NCBI RefSeq assembly: GCF_023554255.2
Contig: NZ_JAMJWD020000002.1
Span: 186,001-250,000 of the forward strand
Source of the DNA: Phyllobacterium sp. 21LDTY02-6
Lineage (GTDB): Bacteria > Pseudomonadota > Alphaproteobacteria > Rhizobiales > Rhizobiaceae
DNA length: 64,000 nt
Direction of reading: 5' to 3'
The notes below the pieces were generated by a model. That model saw only the letters and a program-made list of their open reading frames with translations, ran no database searches and was not told the origin of the DNA. The translations under genes and the position numbers were made by a program. Of the stretch, positions 10,116-17,681 are shown in pieces (position 1 is the stretch's first letter; each line of letters starts with the position of its first letter).

Positions 10116-10240
10116 GCTTCGACAGGCTCAGCATGAGGGAGAATTGTTGATCGCGGAAACGGAGGGGGTCCGAGATTGAAACCTCTCAAAACTACCTCCT
10201 TGCAATCAAACCCAATCCCTCATCCTGAGCTTGTCGAAGG
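10116..10240. repeat. 125-bp MITE/BIME-like element, copy A
   Basis: A 25-bp left arm (10116-10140, gcttcgacaggctcagcatg + aggga) and a 25-bp right arm (10216-10240) are inverted copies differing at three positions, flanking a 75-bp core. The arm motif (cttcgacaagctcaggatga) is of a dispersed intergenic type seen in many proteobacterial genomes. Copy B lies 505 bp further on with the same architecture. No coding capacity. Confidence 0.75.
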
Positions 10241-10290
10241 GCGCAGCAACGTTTGTGCAGTCCCTTTTTTGGGAAGCTGCATCAAGATAG

Positions 10291-10320
10291 TGCGTGCTTC
10301 GACAAGTTCAGCATGAGGGA
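10291..10320. repeat. Solo repeat arm of the 125-bp element family
   Basis: The 30 bases differ at only two positions from 10111-10140, the left end of copy A, and have the same orientation. No matching right arm is found about 100 bp downstream, so this is an isolated or truncated copy. Confidence 0.75.
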
Positions 10321-10674
10321 GGTGGGCTGCAATCCCTTTTCGAGATGCAGAATAAGCAAAACCCTCACCACGCCCGCAAAATCGCGTCTGGTCATTGAAA
10401 TGGGGGAGACGGGCGGTCTTCAGCGCGTCAGTATTGTATCAGGGTCGAGGTCCGAAGACCGCCCGCGACGTCTTTGCCTGCTATCATTGCGCTTGTCAGA
10501 CGCAACAACCCGGAAAACGAAGCGCCACCTCCGTTTCCTTCTGCAGTTTGCCGGTCGATCGGGGTTGTCACTTCCGACCGTCCGGCAACGCCACCCTTTC
10601 CCAGCTTGTCGAAACAGCTCCGGAAGCTGCTCCCCCACTGGAAAGGACCGAATCACAATAACCCGGTTTCAAAG

Positions 10675-10704
10675 TGGTGGGATAAGTTTCCATTTATCCC
10701 ACCA
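10675..10704. repeat. Perfect 11-bp inverted repeat
   Basis: tggtgggataa (10675-10685) and ttatcccacca (10694-10704) are exact inverted copies around an 8-base loop. No T-tract follows on either strand. It lies between the two composite elements and may be part of another degraded repeat. Confidence 0.7.
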
Positions 10705-10744
10705 GAGGGGACGGGTGTTGCATCACCGTTGTGGGGTCCTTCGT

Positions 10745-10870
10745 GCTTTCGAGGGGCTCAGGATGAGGATGATTGATTTGATTGCAGAAAAGCAGGGAGC
10801 CCAGGTTGGAAACCTCGCAGAACTATCCCCCTGCCACCAACCACCACCCTCATGCTGAGCTTGGCTCAAG
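10745..10870. repeat. 126-bp MITE/BIME-like element, copy B
   Basis: Left arm 10745-10769 and right arm 10846-10870 are diverged inverted repeats of the same family as copy A, separated by 76 bp (75 bp in copy A). By eye the cores are similar: both have a g-rich stretch, then gattgaaacctc / ggttggaaacctc, then a pyrimidine-rich segment. This copy is more diverged and ends 23 bp from the mrp stop. Confidence 0.7.
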
Positions 10871-10893
10871 CCAGCATCAGCCCTGCCGAACGA

Positions 10894-12126
10894 TCATTCG
10901 AAAACGATCGCCGGTGCAGAGCGGCCGCCCTTGCCTGAACTCAATTGCTCCCAGACCTTTGCGGCGATCTCGCGATAGACCCTTGCCTGTTCGCCATCCG
11001 GATTGCTGACGACGACCGGCGTTCCGGCATCCGAGGTTTCCCTGATTTCCATGACCAGCGGCACTTCGCCGAGGAAGGGAACGCCGAGCCGCTCCGCCTC
11101 GGACCGCGCGCCGCCATGGCCGAATATATCGTAGCGGGCACCCGTATCCGGGGCGATGAAATAGCTCATGTTCTCGACGATGCCGAGCAGCGGCACATCG
11201 ACCTTCCTGAACATGTTGAGGCCCTTGCGGGCATCGATCAGCGCCAGATCCTGCGGGGTGGAGACGATGACGGCGCCGGCAAGCGGCACCTGCTGCGCCA
11301 TGGTCAGCTGCGCATCGCCGGTGCCGGGCGGCATGTCGACCACCAGTACGTCGAGTTCGCCCCATTGCACCTCGCGCAGCATCTGCGTCAGCGCCGACAT
11401 GACCATCGGACCACGCCAGATCATCGGCGTCTCTTCCTCGACGAGGAAACCGATCGACATGACCTTGAGCCCATAGCCTTCCATCGGCTTGAGGGTGCGT
11501 CCGGAAATCACCTCCGGCCTGCCCGAAAGATGCATCAGGCGCGGCAGGGAAGGCCCGTAAATGTCCGCATCCAATATGCCGACCCTCTGACCATTGGCGC
11601 TCAACCCCAGCGCCAGATTGACGGCGGTGGTCGACTTGCCGACGCCGCCCTTGCCCGATGCGACGGCGATGATGGCACCGACGCCGGGCACGCCGGCCTT
11701 GGCGGATGACGGGGCATGTTGATGCGCCGCTGCCGCCGGCACGCGTTGCGGCGGCACCGCACCTGCCGGGGCCGGACGCTGGGCCGGGCGCTGGGCCGGA
11801 TGGGCGTGGGCGGCTGGACTCTGGGCAGGACGGGCGGCCGGGCGCGGCGGCGCGTCATCGCTGGTCGGCCCGCCGCGCTTCTCGGCCGTCAGGGCAACCA
11901 CCGCGCCGGCAACGCCGGGCATGGACTTCACCACCCGTTCGGCGGCCGCGCGCAGCGGCTCCAGTTCCTGCGCCCGGTCGGCGGGCACGGTTATCGAGAA
12001 GAAAACCTTGCCATCCGCTATGAAAATATCCGAAACGAGACCGAGTTCGACTATGTTGCTGTTGAAATCGGGACCCGTGACCGTCTTCAACCGGTCCAGC
12101 ACCTGATCTTTCGTCACGCCTGTCAT
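10894..12126 (-). CDS. mrp: Mrp/NBP35-type P-loop ATPase (ApbC-like)
   Basis: 410-residue cytoplasmic ATPase of the Mrp/NBP35/ApbC family, usually assigned to iron-sulfur cluster carriage. An N-terminal MIP18 (DUF59) domain spans about residues 1-85, followed by a long Ala/Pro/His-rich linker (about 95-145) and the deviant Walker A GKGGVGKST (Lys159 and Lys164), LDADIYGPS and DMPPGTGD. Where characterised relatives carry a C-terminal CxxC, this protein reads NMSYFIAPDTG, and I find no cysteine anywhere in it. The start is the ATG at 12126, which begins the canonical MIP18 N-terminus; an open frame extending further upstream is not supported. Confidence 0.92.
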   Translation of the reverse strand: MTGVTKDQVLDRLKTVTGPDFNSNIVELGLVSDIFIADGKVFFSITVPADRAQELEPLRAAAERVVKSMPGVAGAVVALTAEKRGGPTSDDAPPRPAARPAQSPAAHAHPAQRPAQRPAPAGAVPPQRVPAAAAHQHAPSSAKAGVPGVGAIIAVASGKGGVGKSTTAVNLALGLSANGQRVGILDADIYGPSLPRLMHLSGRPEVISGRTLKPMEGYGLKVMSIGFLVEEETPMIWRGPMVMSALTQMLREVQWGELDVLVVDMPPGTGDAQLTMAQQVPLAGAVIVSTPQDLALIDARKGLNMFRKVDVPLLGIVENMSYFIAPDTGARYDIFGHGGARSEAERLGVPFLGEVPLVMEIRETSDAGTPVVVSNPDGEQARVYREIAAKVWEQLSSGKGGRSAPAIVFE

Positions 12127-12312
12127 CGCATTTCCAATCCTGTCGTTCACACGACTGAGATAATGCAGTTGCCCGGAAACGCCAATGGCATTCATCATCA
12201 ATATGCAACCTGCCGGTGCCGGTTGCGGCACATATTGCCGGCTCATCCTCTTTGCCGCATGGATTTTTGCCGCGCGCTGGTTTAAATCAGCATGGAGCAG
12301 GATGAGGCGGAT

Positions 12313-12696
12313 ATGCTTGGAGCATGGGACCATTGGCGGCAGACGGTGCGCATTCTATGCGCATTGGCGCTCGTGCTCGTCGCTTTTGCCCATAAGCCGG
12401 TTGCCATCGCCGACCCCGCTCCCATCGATCTCGCCGCCTATGCGCTTCCCGACGGGACGCTGCCGACGCTTTGCCTGACCGACCAGGGCAGCGACGACGA
12501 CCATAAATCGTCCTGGCACGGCACGGGCTGCGAGGCCTGCCGTCTTTCGGCATCGTTCATCTTGCCGGTGCCGCCGAAGGCGAACGATCCGTCGGTCGTT
12601 CCCCTGCCATCGCTGAACGTCAAGCGCGAAGCCGCGCTGATCGCACGCAGCGCCTATCCACCCGCGGCACCACCGCACGCACCGCCCTTCGCCTGA
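12313..12696 (+). CDS. Small exported Cys/His protein of the copper cassette
   Basis: 127-residue protein of unknown function. It has one hydrophobic N-terminal segment (signal peptide or anchor), then a short mature part with a Cys/His-containing stretch (LPTLCLTDQGSDDDHKSSWH then GTGCEACRLSA) and a Pro/Ala/His-rich tail. The Cys-x2-Cys, extra Cys and His could bind a metal. It resembles DUF2946-type small proteins found near heavy-metal genes, but I cannot confirm this. It is the first of four same-strand genes (PepSY protein, PCu(A)C chaperone, SCO), pointing to copper handling. I prefer the ATG at 12313, preceded by GAGG; an ATG at 12292 would add seven residues. Confidence 0.6.
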   Translation: MLGAWDHWRQTVRILCALALVLVAFAHKPVAIADPAPIDLAAYALPDGTLPTLCLTDQGSDDDHKSSWHGTGCEACRLSASFILPVPPKANDPSVVPLPSLNVKREAALIARSAYPPAAPPHAPPFA

Positions 12697-12767
12697 CAGC
12701 CTCGGCGCTTCCGCGCCAGTTGACGGCCCGCCCATGGGCCGAAATCCGTCAGACGAATGGAGCAATC

Positions 12768-14135
12768 ATGTCCATTTCAAGTGCGGCTGCCCGGCAGCCC
12801 AAAGAAGCAAGCATCTCCCTCTACAGGGCCATCTGGCGCTGGCATTTCTTCGCCGGCCTGCTGGTCGTGCCTTTCATGATCAACCTCGCGGTGACCGGCT
12901 CGCTCTATCTGTTCAAGGACGAGATCGACAATACGGTCTTTGCCGGCCGCAACATCGTGCAGATGCGGGGCGAACCGCTGCCGCCCTCGGTGCTCGTCGA
13001 AAACGCCAGGGCCGCGACGCCCGGCGCAAAGCTCGTCCGCTACAGGACGCCCGCCGATGCGCACCATTCCGCGCGTGTCACGATGGCGACGCCCGGAGGC
13101 AATCTGCTGGTCTTTCTCGACCCCTACAGCGGCGCGGTGCTCGGCAGCGTGGCGGAGAAGAACGAGTTCAACTGGGTGGTCAAGAAGATCCACAGCCTCG
13201 AATATTTCGGCGTCAGCTTCAACCGCATCGTCGAAGCGGTCGGCGGCCTGGCGCTGATCCTCGTCGTCACCGGCTTCTATCTCTGGTGGCCGCGCCAGCA
13301 GACCGGCGGGGTCGTCAGTATCCGCGGTACGGCGTCGAAGCGCGTGTTCTGGCGCGATATCCATGCGGTGACCGGCGCCGGCGCCGGCGCCCTGATCTTC
13401 TTCCTCGCCATTTCCGGCATGCCATGGTCGGGCTATTGGGGCGGCAAGGCCAATCAACTCATCTCGAATGCCGGCCTCGGCTATCCGACCGCGCTGTGGG
13501 ACGAGGTTCCGGCATCGTCGGCGCCGCTGAAGACCGTCGTCCCGGATGCCGCCTGGACCATGGAAAATGCGCCGGTTCCGGCATCTGTCGCCCGGCCCGG
13601 CAAAACGGCGCCGCAGCTTGACGATATCGTGGCTGCCGCAACGGCGGCGGGCATGACCGCCGGCTTCGAAGTCTCGATGCCCTCGGGAAAGTCGGGCGTC
13701 TATACGGCCGCCATCTTCCCCGACGACATAGCCAGGCAGCGGACCATCCATTATGACCGCTATAGCGGCCAGCCGCTGGCGGACATCAGGTTCGCCGACT
13801 ATGGTGCCGGCGGAAAGCTGATCGAATTCGGTGTCGGCGTGCATCTCGGCCAGTATTTCGGCCTCGCCAACCAGATCGTCATGCTCATCACCTGCCTCGC
13901 CATCGTGCTTGCCTGCACTTCGGCGATCGTCATGTGGTGGAAACGCCGTCCCTCGGGCCGGCTGGGAGTGCCGCCCATGCCGGCGCGCAAGCGCGTATTC
14001 GCCACGCTGACAGCCGTGATCCTGGCTTTCGGCATCGCATTTCCCCTCACCGGCTTCGCCATACTCGCCATGCTGGTCGCGGACCAGCTGGTCGGCCGCG
14101 CCGCTTCCCCCCTGCAACGCATTTTCTCTTCCTGA
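12768..14135 (+). CDS. PepSY-associated transmembrane protein (PiuB-like)
   Basis: 455-residue inner-membrane protein of the PepSY-associated TM helix family (PiuB/PepSY_TM). An N-terminal helix (WRWHFFAGLLVVPFMINLAV) is followed by a periplasmic PepSY-like stretch, two or three central helices (around EAVGGLALILVVTGFYLWW and GALIFFLAISGM), another extracytoplasmic domain, and C-terminal helices with WWKRRPSG. Members are often tied to iron or copper acquisition; some act as membrane reductases, but function is not settled. The ATG at 12768 is chosen because GGAG precedes it and it opens the hydrophilic N-terminus. The PCu(A)C gene starts 11 bp after its stop, so they are co-transcribed. Confidence 0.88.
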   Translation: MSISSAAARQPKEASISLYRAIWRWHFFAGLLVVPFMINLAVTGSLYLFKDEIDNTVFAGRNIVQMRGEPLPPSVLVENARAATPGAKLVRYRTPADAHHSARVTMATPGGNLLVFLDPYSGAVLGSVAEKNEFNWVVKKIHSLEYFGVSFNRIVEAVGGLALILVVTGFYLWWPRQQTGGVVSIRGTASKRVFWRDIHAVTGAGAGALIFFLAISGMPWSGYWGGKANQLISNAGLGYPTALWDEVPASSAPLKTVVPDAAWTMENAPVPASVARPGKTAPQLDDIVAAATAAGMTAGFEVSMPSGKSGVYTAAIFPDDIARQRTIHYDRYSGQPLADIRFADYGAGGKLIEFGVGVHLGQYFGLANQIVMLITCLAIVLACTSAIVMWWKRRPSGRLGVPPMPARKRVFATLTAVILAFGIAFPLTGFAILAMLVADQLVGRAASPLQRIFSS

Positions 14136-14146
14136 TGGAGCTTACG

Positions 14147-14677
14147 ATGAAGAACATTCTTTCAGCCGCAGCCATGGCATTGCTTCTCGCCCAGATGCCG
14201 CCTGCCGCCTTCGCCCATGATCATTCCGCCATGACCGGCGCCGAACCCGCCGCCGCGGAAGGCCATGAGATGGGCGATACCAAGGCCGGCGAACTGACGA
14301 TCGGCAATGCCTTTGCCCGGGCCACCCTGCCGGGCGCCAAGGTCGGCGGGGCCTATGTCACCATTGCCAATACCGGGAGCGAGGCGGACCGGCTTCTTGG
14401 CGGCTCCACGGCCGTTGCCTCCCATGTCGAGGTGCATGAGATGAAGATGGACGGCAATATCATGCAGATGCGAAAGTTGAAGGAAGGCCTTGCCATTCCG
14501 GCGGGCGAAACTGTCCAGCTGGCACCGGGCGGCCTGCACCTGATGCTGATGGGGCTGAAGCAACCCCTGAAGGAAGGCGAAATGCTGCCGGTTACGCTCG
14601 AATTCGAAAAATCCGGCAAGGTCGAGCTGGAATTCATGGTTGGACCGGCCAATGGCGCGGGAATGGAGCATAAATGA
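14147..14677 (+). CDS. PCu(A)C periplasmic copper chaperone
   Basis: 176-residue periplasmic copper(I) chaperone of the PCu(A)C (DUF461) family, which delivers copper to the CuA or CuB site of cytochrome oxidase together with SCO. A signal peptide ends near residue 23 (PAAFA then HDHSAM). The mature N-terminus is His/Met-rich (HDHSAM; GHEMGD), suggesting extra copper binding. The domain carries the family's ligand pattern: His97, Met108, then His131 and Met133 in GGLHLMLMGL. GGAG lies six bases before the ATG at 14147. The downstream SCO gene overlaps its stop (ATGA), a tight coupling consistent with joint action. Confidence 0.92.
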   Translation: MKNILSAAAMALLLAQMPPAAFAHDHSAMTGAEPAAAEGHEMGDTKAGELTIGNAFARATLPGAKVGGAYVTIANTGSEADRLLGGSTAVASHVEVHEMKMDGNIMQMRKLKEGLAIPAGETVQLAPGGLHLMLMGLKQPLKEGEMLPVTLEFEKSGKVELEFMVGPANGAGMEHK

Positions 14678-15267
14678 TGAATTATCGTGCCGTACGACTG
14701 GGGCTCTGGGGTGCAATCGCCGTCCTCGTTGCCTTCCTGGTCTATACTTATTTCTATGCGGGCCAGAGCCGGCGCCCAGATCCGGTGCAGCTCGGCAGCC
14801 CCTTCACCCTCACCGACCAGAACGGCGCGCCGATCACCGAGGCCGCGTTGACGGGCCATCCCAGCGCGCTCTTCTTCGGCTTCACCCACTGCCCCGAGGT
14901 CTGCCCGACCACGCTGTTCGAAATGGCCGGCTGGCTGGACCAGCTCGGCGATGAAGGCAAGGACCTGCGCGTGTTCTTCATCACCGTCGACCCGGAAAGG
15001 GACACGCCCGAAGTGATGAAGAATTATACGTCCGGCTTCACCAGCCGGATCACCGGGATCACCGGCAAGCCCGAGGACGTGACGAAACTGGTCAAGAGCT
15101 GGCGCATCTATGCCAAGAAGGTGCCGACCGACGACGGCAGCTATACCATGGATCACACTGCATCGGTGATGCTGCTCGATCGCGACGGAAAGCTGAAAAG
15201 CACCATCGACTACAAGGAGAGCCCGGACGTCGCCCTGAAGAAACTGCGCCTGCTGATCGCAGGATGA
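14674..15267 (+). CDS. SCO1/SenC family copper chaperone
   Basis: 197-residue membrane-anchored thioredoxin-fold protein for copper delivery to cytochrome c oxidase. One N-terminal transmembrane helix (about residues 8-29) leads to a periplasmic domain with the copper ligands Cys73 and Cys77 in THCPEVCPTT and His161 in MDHTASVML. VDPERDTPEV, diagnostic for the family, is at about 105-114. The start overlaps the PCu(A)C stop as ATGATGA; either Met could initiate. It is the last gene of the copper cassette, and no oxidase subunit genes lie nearby, so it serves an oxidase encoded elsewhere. Confidence 0.93.
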   Translation: MMNYRAVRLGLWGAIAVLVAFLVYTYFYAGQSRRPDPVQLGSPFTLTDQNGAPITEAALTGHPSALFFGFTHCPEVCPTTLFEMAGWLDQLGDEGKDLRVFFITVDPERDTPEVMKNYTSGFTSRITGITGKPEDVTKLVKSWRIYAKKVPTDDGSYTMDHTASVMLLDRDGKLKSTIDYKESPDVALKKLRLLIAG

Positions 15268-15399
15268 ATTCGCTTCCGCCTCGCCCATACGCTTTCGCCT
15301 CGCCCGGACGAGATGTGGCGGCGAGGCGGGATGTGGCGGGGCGGAACGAAACAAAATTGCCCTGGATCGAACATTTGTATACCAAAATACTCATAATTT

Positions 15400-15416
15400 T
15401 CTAGAATCATTCTAAG
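15400..15416. promoter_or_regulatory. ICE-box-like palindrome (possible Irr site)
   Basis: tctagaa-tca-ttctaag matches the iron-control-element pattern TTTAGAA-N3-TTCTAAA at 12 of 14 defined half-site bases. It lies in an AT-rich segment 338 bp ahead of the Cys-rich gene at 15754 and 133 bp past the SCO gene. Irr, the haem-responsive Fur-family regulator of Rhizobiales, binds such elements. The match is seen; regulation is inferred. Confidence 0.5.
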
Positions 15417-15636
15417 CTATTGATATTTTTATCTGTTTTGAAATTTAATGTTTGACATTGCCTCCCGGTCGAGCATTTATGCGATAGCGCCAAGCGCAGC
15501 CTTTGATGCCCGGGCCTTGAACCCGTTCGATTGGAGGACCCTATGATAGGTCTTTTTATGCCACGCCGACGCGTGGTTTCACTATTGCATGGCCGGGAGT
15601 CGCCTTTCATTGCCGGCCTCGTCACCCGCAGCCGAC

Positions 15637-15708
15637 CGACGACGACAGTTGCGCGTGGCTTACCGACGACAGTCGTATGCGGCTTGCCGACGACAGTCGC
15701 GCGCGGCT
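15637..15708. repeat. 24-bp tandem repeat, three units
   Basis: Units at 15637-15660, 15661-15684 and 15685-15708 share the core cgacgacagt followed by a variable g/c-rich part and ending in ggct. The last two units differ at five positions, the first is more diverged. It ends 46 bp before the start codon at 15754, within the probable leader. Confidence 0.8.
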
Positions 15709-15753
15709 TGCCATTGGCCAGTCATCGAAACCTCTGTGACGATGGGAGCAGCG

Positions 15754-16260
15754 ATGTTTCCGCACATGTCTGAGACCAATGCAGGCACGGGCTGCTATTT
15801 CGACCGCGCGCCGGAAAAACTCGTACTCGAGGGCTATCGCCGCTGGATCGCCGGCTTCGAAACCGGGTCCGTCGTAGCCTGGGAGATGGCCTATGGGCTC
15901 TATAGCGAGATACTCGGAAGCCGGAACGGCAATCGCGCCCTCGCAGACCTGTCCTTCTTCGTGCGCACGCTGCGCCACAAGGCACTGGTGCCGCTGAAGA
16001 CATTTCCGTTCGGCTCGCATCATGTCTGCCGCGAGGAGTGCCTGACGCTGGGGCTGATCGCGGGGCTTCAAAATTGCGACATGGTTGCGGCAAGAACCTG
16101 CCTCAATGCCATGGCATGTCCTGCGTCGAGCGAAGAACTGGAGAACGCGGCCATCGGCTTTGCCGAAACGCTGGCGGAAATGGACCAGATATTGCTGCCG
16201 ATCCCGAGGTTCGCCATCGATGACATAATTTCTCGCCCTTTGCGGGCCAAATATCACTGA
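15754..16260 (+). CDS. Unrecognised Cys-rich protein, possibly iron-regulated
   Basis: 168-residue soluble protein I cannot assign to a family. It appears mostly helical, with no signal peptide or membrane segment. Six cysteines (14, 92, 96, 108, 116, 122) include a compact HHVCREEC motif (His89, His90, Cys92, Cys96) and Cys116-x5-Cys122, suggesting a metal- or cluster-binding role. I chose the ATG at 15754, since GGAG lies about six bases upstream; the ATG at 15742 is the alternative. An ICE-type palindrome lies upstream, and a 58-residue membrane peptide starts 15 bp after its stop, probably in the same transcript. It could be iron- or haem-responsive; that is inference from the site only. 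Confidence 0.7.
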   Translation: MFPHMSETNAGTGCYFDRAPEKLVLEGYRRWIAGFETGSVVAWEMAYGLYSEILGSRNGNRALADLSFFVRTLRHKALVPLKTFPFGSHHVCREECLTLGLIAGLQNCDMVAARTCLNAMACPASSEELENAAIGFAETLAEMDQILLPIPRFAIDDIISRPLRAKYH

Positions 16261-16275
16261 AAAGGGAACCGAATC

Positions 16276-16452
16276 ATGGCAATCACATCACGCACCGAGC
16301 GCCAGCTTTCCATAGCGGCAACCTTGCTGCTCACGGCGGCGATCTTCGTCATTCCGCTGAAAACACCGTACCAGCACGCACCGATCGCCGACCTGAAACC
16401 GGTCGTAGTGCACCTCGCCTATGCCGAAACCGCGCTGACCATTCGCAAATGA
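16276..16452 (+). CDS. 58-residue single-span membrane peptide
   Basis: A short gene just downstream of the Cys-rich gene. The ATG at 16276 is preceded by AAGGGA at good spacing and opens 58 codons: MAITSRTERQ, one hydrophobic helix (LSIAATLLLTAAIFVIPL), then a short polar tail ending AETALTIRK and TGA. Positive charge precedes the helix, which predicts the C-terminus outside the cytoplasm or a secreted peptide. The 15-bp gap to the previous gene suggests co-transcription. An inverted repeat that could end the transcript lies eight bases past the stop. Function unknown; reality of the gene is supported by the ribosome-binding site and helix, not by homology. Confidence 0.6.
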   Translation: MAITSRTERQLSIAATLLLTAAIFVIPLKTPYQHAPIADLKPVVVHLAYAETALTIRK

Positions 16453-16459
16453 TGGCGGG

Positions 16460-16504
16460 GAGCCTGTGAGAAGCTCATTCGCCATCCACGGCCAGCACAG
16501 GCTC
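16460..16504 (+). terminator. Inverted repeat after the membrane-peptide gene
   Basis: GAGCCTGTG (16460-16468) and CACAGGCTC (16496-16504) are exact inverted copies with a 27-base loop, just past the stop at 16452. The long loop and lack of a T-tract make this a weak terminator candidate. Confidence 0.4.
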
Positions 16505-16542
16505 TGGTTAGACGACAATTTCAGTAAGGTATAGCGTCCGGG

Positions 16543-16554
16543 TAGAATATTCTA
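16543..16554. promoter_or_regulatory. 12-bp perfect palindrome upstream of sulfate operon
   Basis: tagaatattcta is fully self-complementary and sits 87 bp before the sbp start in an AT-rich tract. It may be an operator for the sulfate-uptake operon. Its half-site spacing differs from the ICE box upstream (2 versus 3 bases). A small hairpin (CGCCC/GGGCG, 16585-16601) follows in the likely leader. Confidence 0.4.
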
Positions 16555-16640
16555 TCTTTTCGGGATAAAAGGAATTCTTTCTAACGCCCTTCTTTCGGGC
16601 GCCTCTGCTACGCTTCGGTTACAACGACACGGAGGCAGGC

Positions 16641-17675
16641 ATGAAAAGTTCCAGACTGATACTGGCCGTAGCGGCGACGCTGCTCTTTGCAACGGCAAGC
16701 ACCAATAGCATCATGTCCGCCGCCATGGCCGACACGACCTTGCTCAATGTTTCCTATGACCCGACACGTGAATTCTACAAGGAATTCAATGCTGCCTTCG
16801 CGGCCAAGTGGAAGACCGACACCGGCGAAACGCTTACCGTGCAGGCATCGCATGGCGGTTCCGGCAAGCAGGCCCGCGCGGTGATCGACGGGCTCGACGC
16901 GGATGTCGTCACGCTGGCGCTGGAAAGCGATATTGCCGCAATCGTCGACAATACGAAGAAAATCAATCCGGATTGGCGCAGCAAGTTCCCGCACAATTCC
17001 GCGCCCTACACGTCGACGATCGTTTTCCTCGTCCGCAAGGGCAACCCGAAAGGGATCAAGGATTGGGGTGACCTGATCAAGGATGGCGTCGAAGTCATTA
17101 CCCCGAACCCCAAGACCTCCGGCGGCGCGCGCTGGAACTATCTCGCCGCCTGGGCCTGGGCGCATGGCCAGTTCGGCGGCGACGAAGCCAAGATCAAGGA
17201 ATATATCGGCACGCTGTTCCAGCATGTGCCGGTGCTCGATACCGGCGCGCGCGGTTCGACTACCACATTCGCCCAGCGCCAGCTCGGCGACGTGCTGCTC
17301 GCCTGGGAAAACGAGGCCTATCTGTCGCTGGCCGAGTTCGGCGAAGACAATTTCGACATCGTGGTTCCGCCGCAGTCGATCCTGGCAGAGCCGCCGGTCG
17401 CCGTCGTCGATGCCAATGTCGATGCGAAGGGCACCCGCAAGGCGGCGGAAGCCTATCTGCAATATCTTTATTCGCAGGAGGGGCAAACCCTTGCAGCGAA
17501 ACATTATTATCGCCCCGCCGAGCCCAGTCTCGTTCCGGCCGAACTTATCAAGAAGCTTCCGGAGTTGAAACTGGTGACGATAGATGATCCAATCTTCGGC
17601 GGATGGGCCAAAGCGCAGCCCTACCACTTTGGAGATGGCGGCACATTTGACCAGATTTACAAGCCGAAACAGTAA
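16641..17675 (+). CDS. sbp: Sulfate ABC transporter substrate-binding protein
   Basis: 344-residue periplasmic binding protein for sulfate (possibly thiosulfate). The signal peptide ends near residue 30 (SAAMA then DTTLL). The mature start [15 protein letters not shown] and the motifs [16 protein letters not shown] and [16 protein letters not shown] are hallmarks of Sbp/CysP proteins; [15 protein letters not shown] is also conserved. It is the first gene of sbp-cysT-cysW-cysA on one strand, with only 6 bp to cysT. I call it Sbp rather than CysP by general resemblance, which cannot be settled by eye. A palindrome at 16543-16554 may regulate the operon. Confidence 0.95.
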   Translation: MKSSRLILAVAATLLFATASTNSIMSAAMADTTLLNVSYDPTREFYKEFNAAFAAKWKTDTGETLTVQASHGGSGKQARAVIDGLDADVVTLALESDIAAIVDNTKKINPDWRSKFPHNSAPYTSTIVFLVRKGNPKGIKDWGDLIKDGVEVITPNPKTSGGARWNYLAAWAWAHGQFGGDEAKIKEYIGTLFQHVPVLDTGARGSTTTFAQRQLGDVLLAWENEAYLSLAEFGEDNFDIVVPPQSILAEPPVAVVDANVDAKGTRKAAEAYLQYLYSQEGQTLAAKHYYRPAEPSLVPAELIKKLPELKLVTIDDPIFGGWAKAQPYHFGDGGTFDQIYKPKQ

Positions 17676-17681
17676 CAAGAC

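Larger units (their letters stand above)
10034..10893. other. Gene-free repeat-rich block between pgm and mrp
   Basis: 860 bp between the convergent ends of pgm and mrp. It contains two composite inverted-repeat elements (10116-10240 and 10745-10870), a solo arm (10291-10320) and an 11-bp hairpin (10675-10704). A 201-codon open frame runs at 10253-10858, but it reads straight through the repeats, lacks a ribosome-binding site and resembles no protein I know, so I do not call a gene. The middle part (about 10320-10660) shows nothing recognisable and may be decayed sequence. Confidence 0.7.
15268..15753. other. Gene-free region with ICE-type palindrome and tandem repeats
   Basis: 486 bp between the SCO gene and an unrecognised gene. 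The AT-rich part (about 15345-15460) is a likely promoter zone and contains an Irr-type palindrome (15400-15416). A 24-bp tandem repeat (15637-15708) follows near the next gene. Two frames are open through the repeats, but neither has a ribosome-binding site or recognisable product. Confidence 0.65.

Noticed and set aside
10253-10858. A 201-codon open frame in the repeat block
   Set aside because: Crosses several inverted repeats, has no Shine-Dalgarno or protein features, and is better explained by repeat DNA.
15637-15708. CRISPR-like array
   Set aside because: Units are contiguous with no spacers, only three, degenerate, and no cas genes are present.
16543-16554. Second ICE (Irr) box
   Set aside because: Half-sites are separated by two bases, not three, and flanking bases do not match; kept only as an unassigned palindrome.
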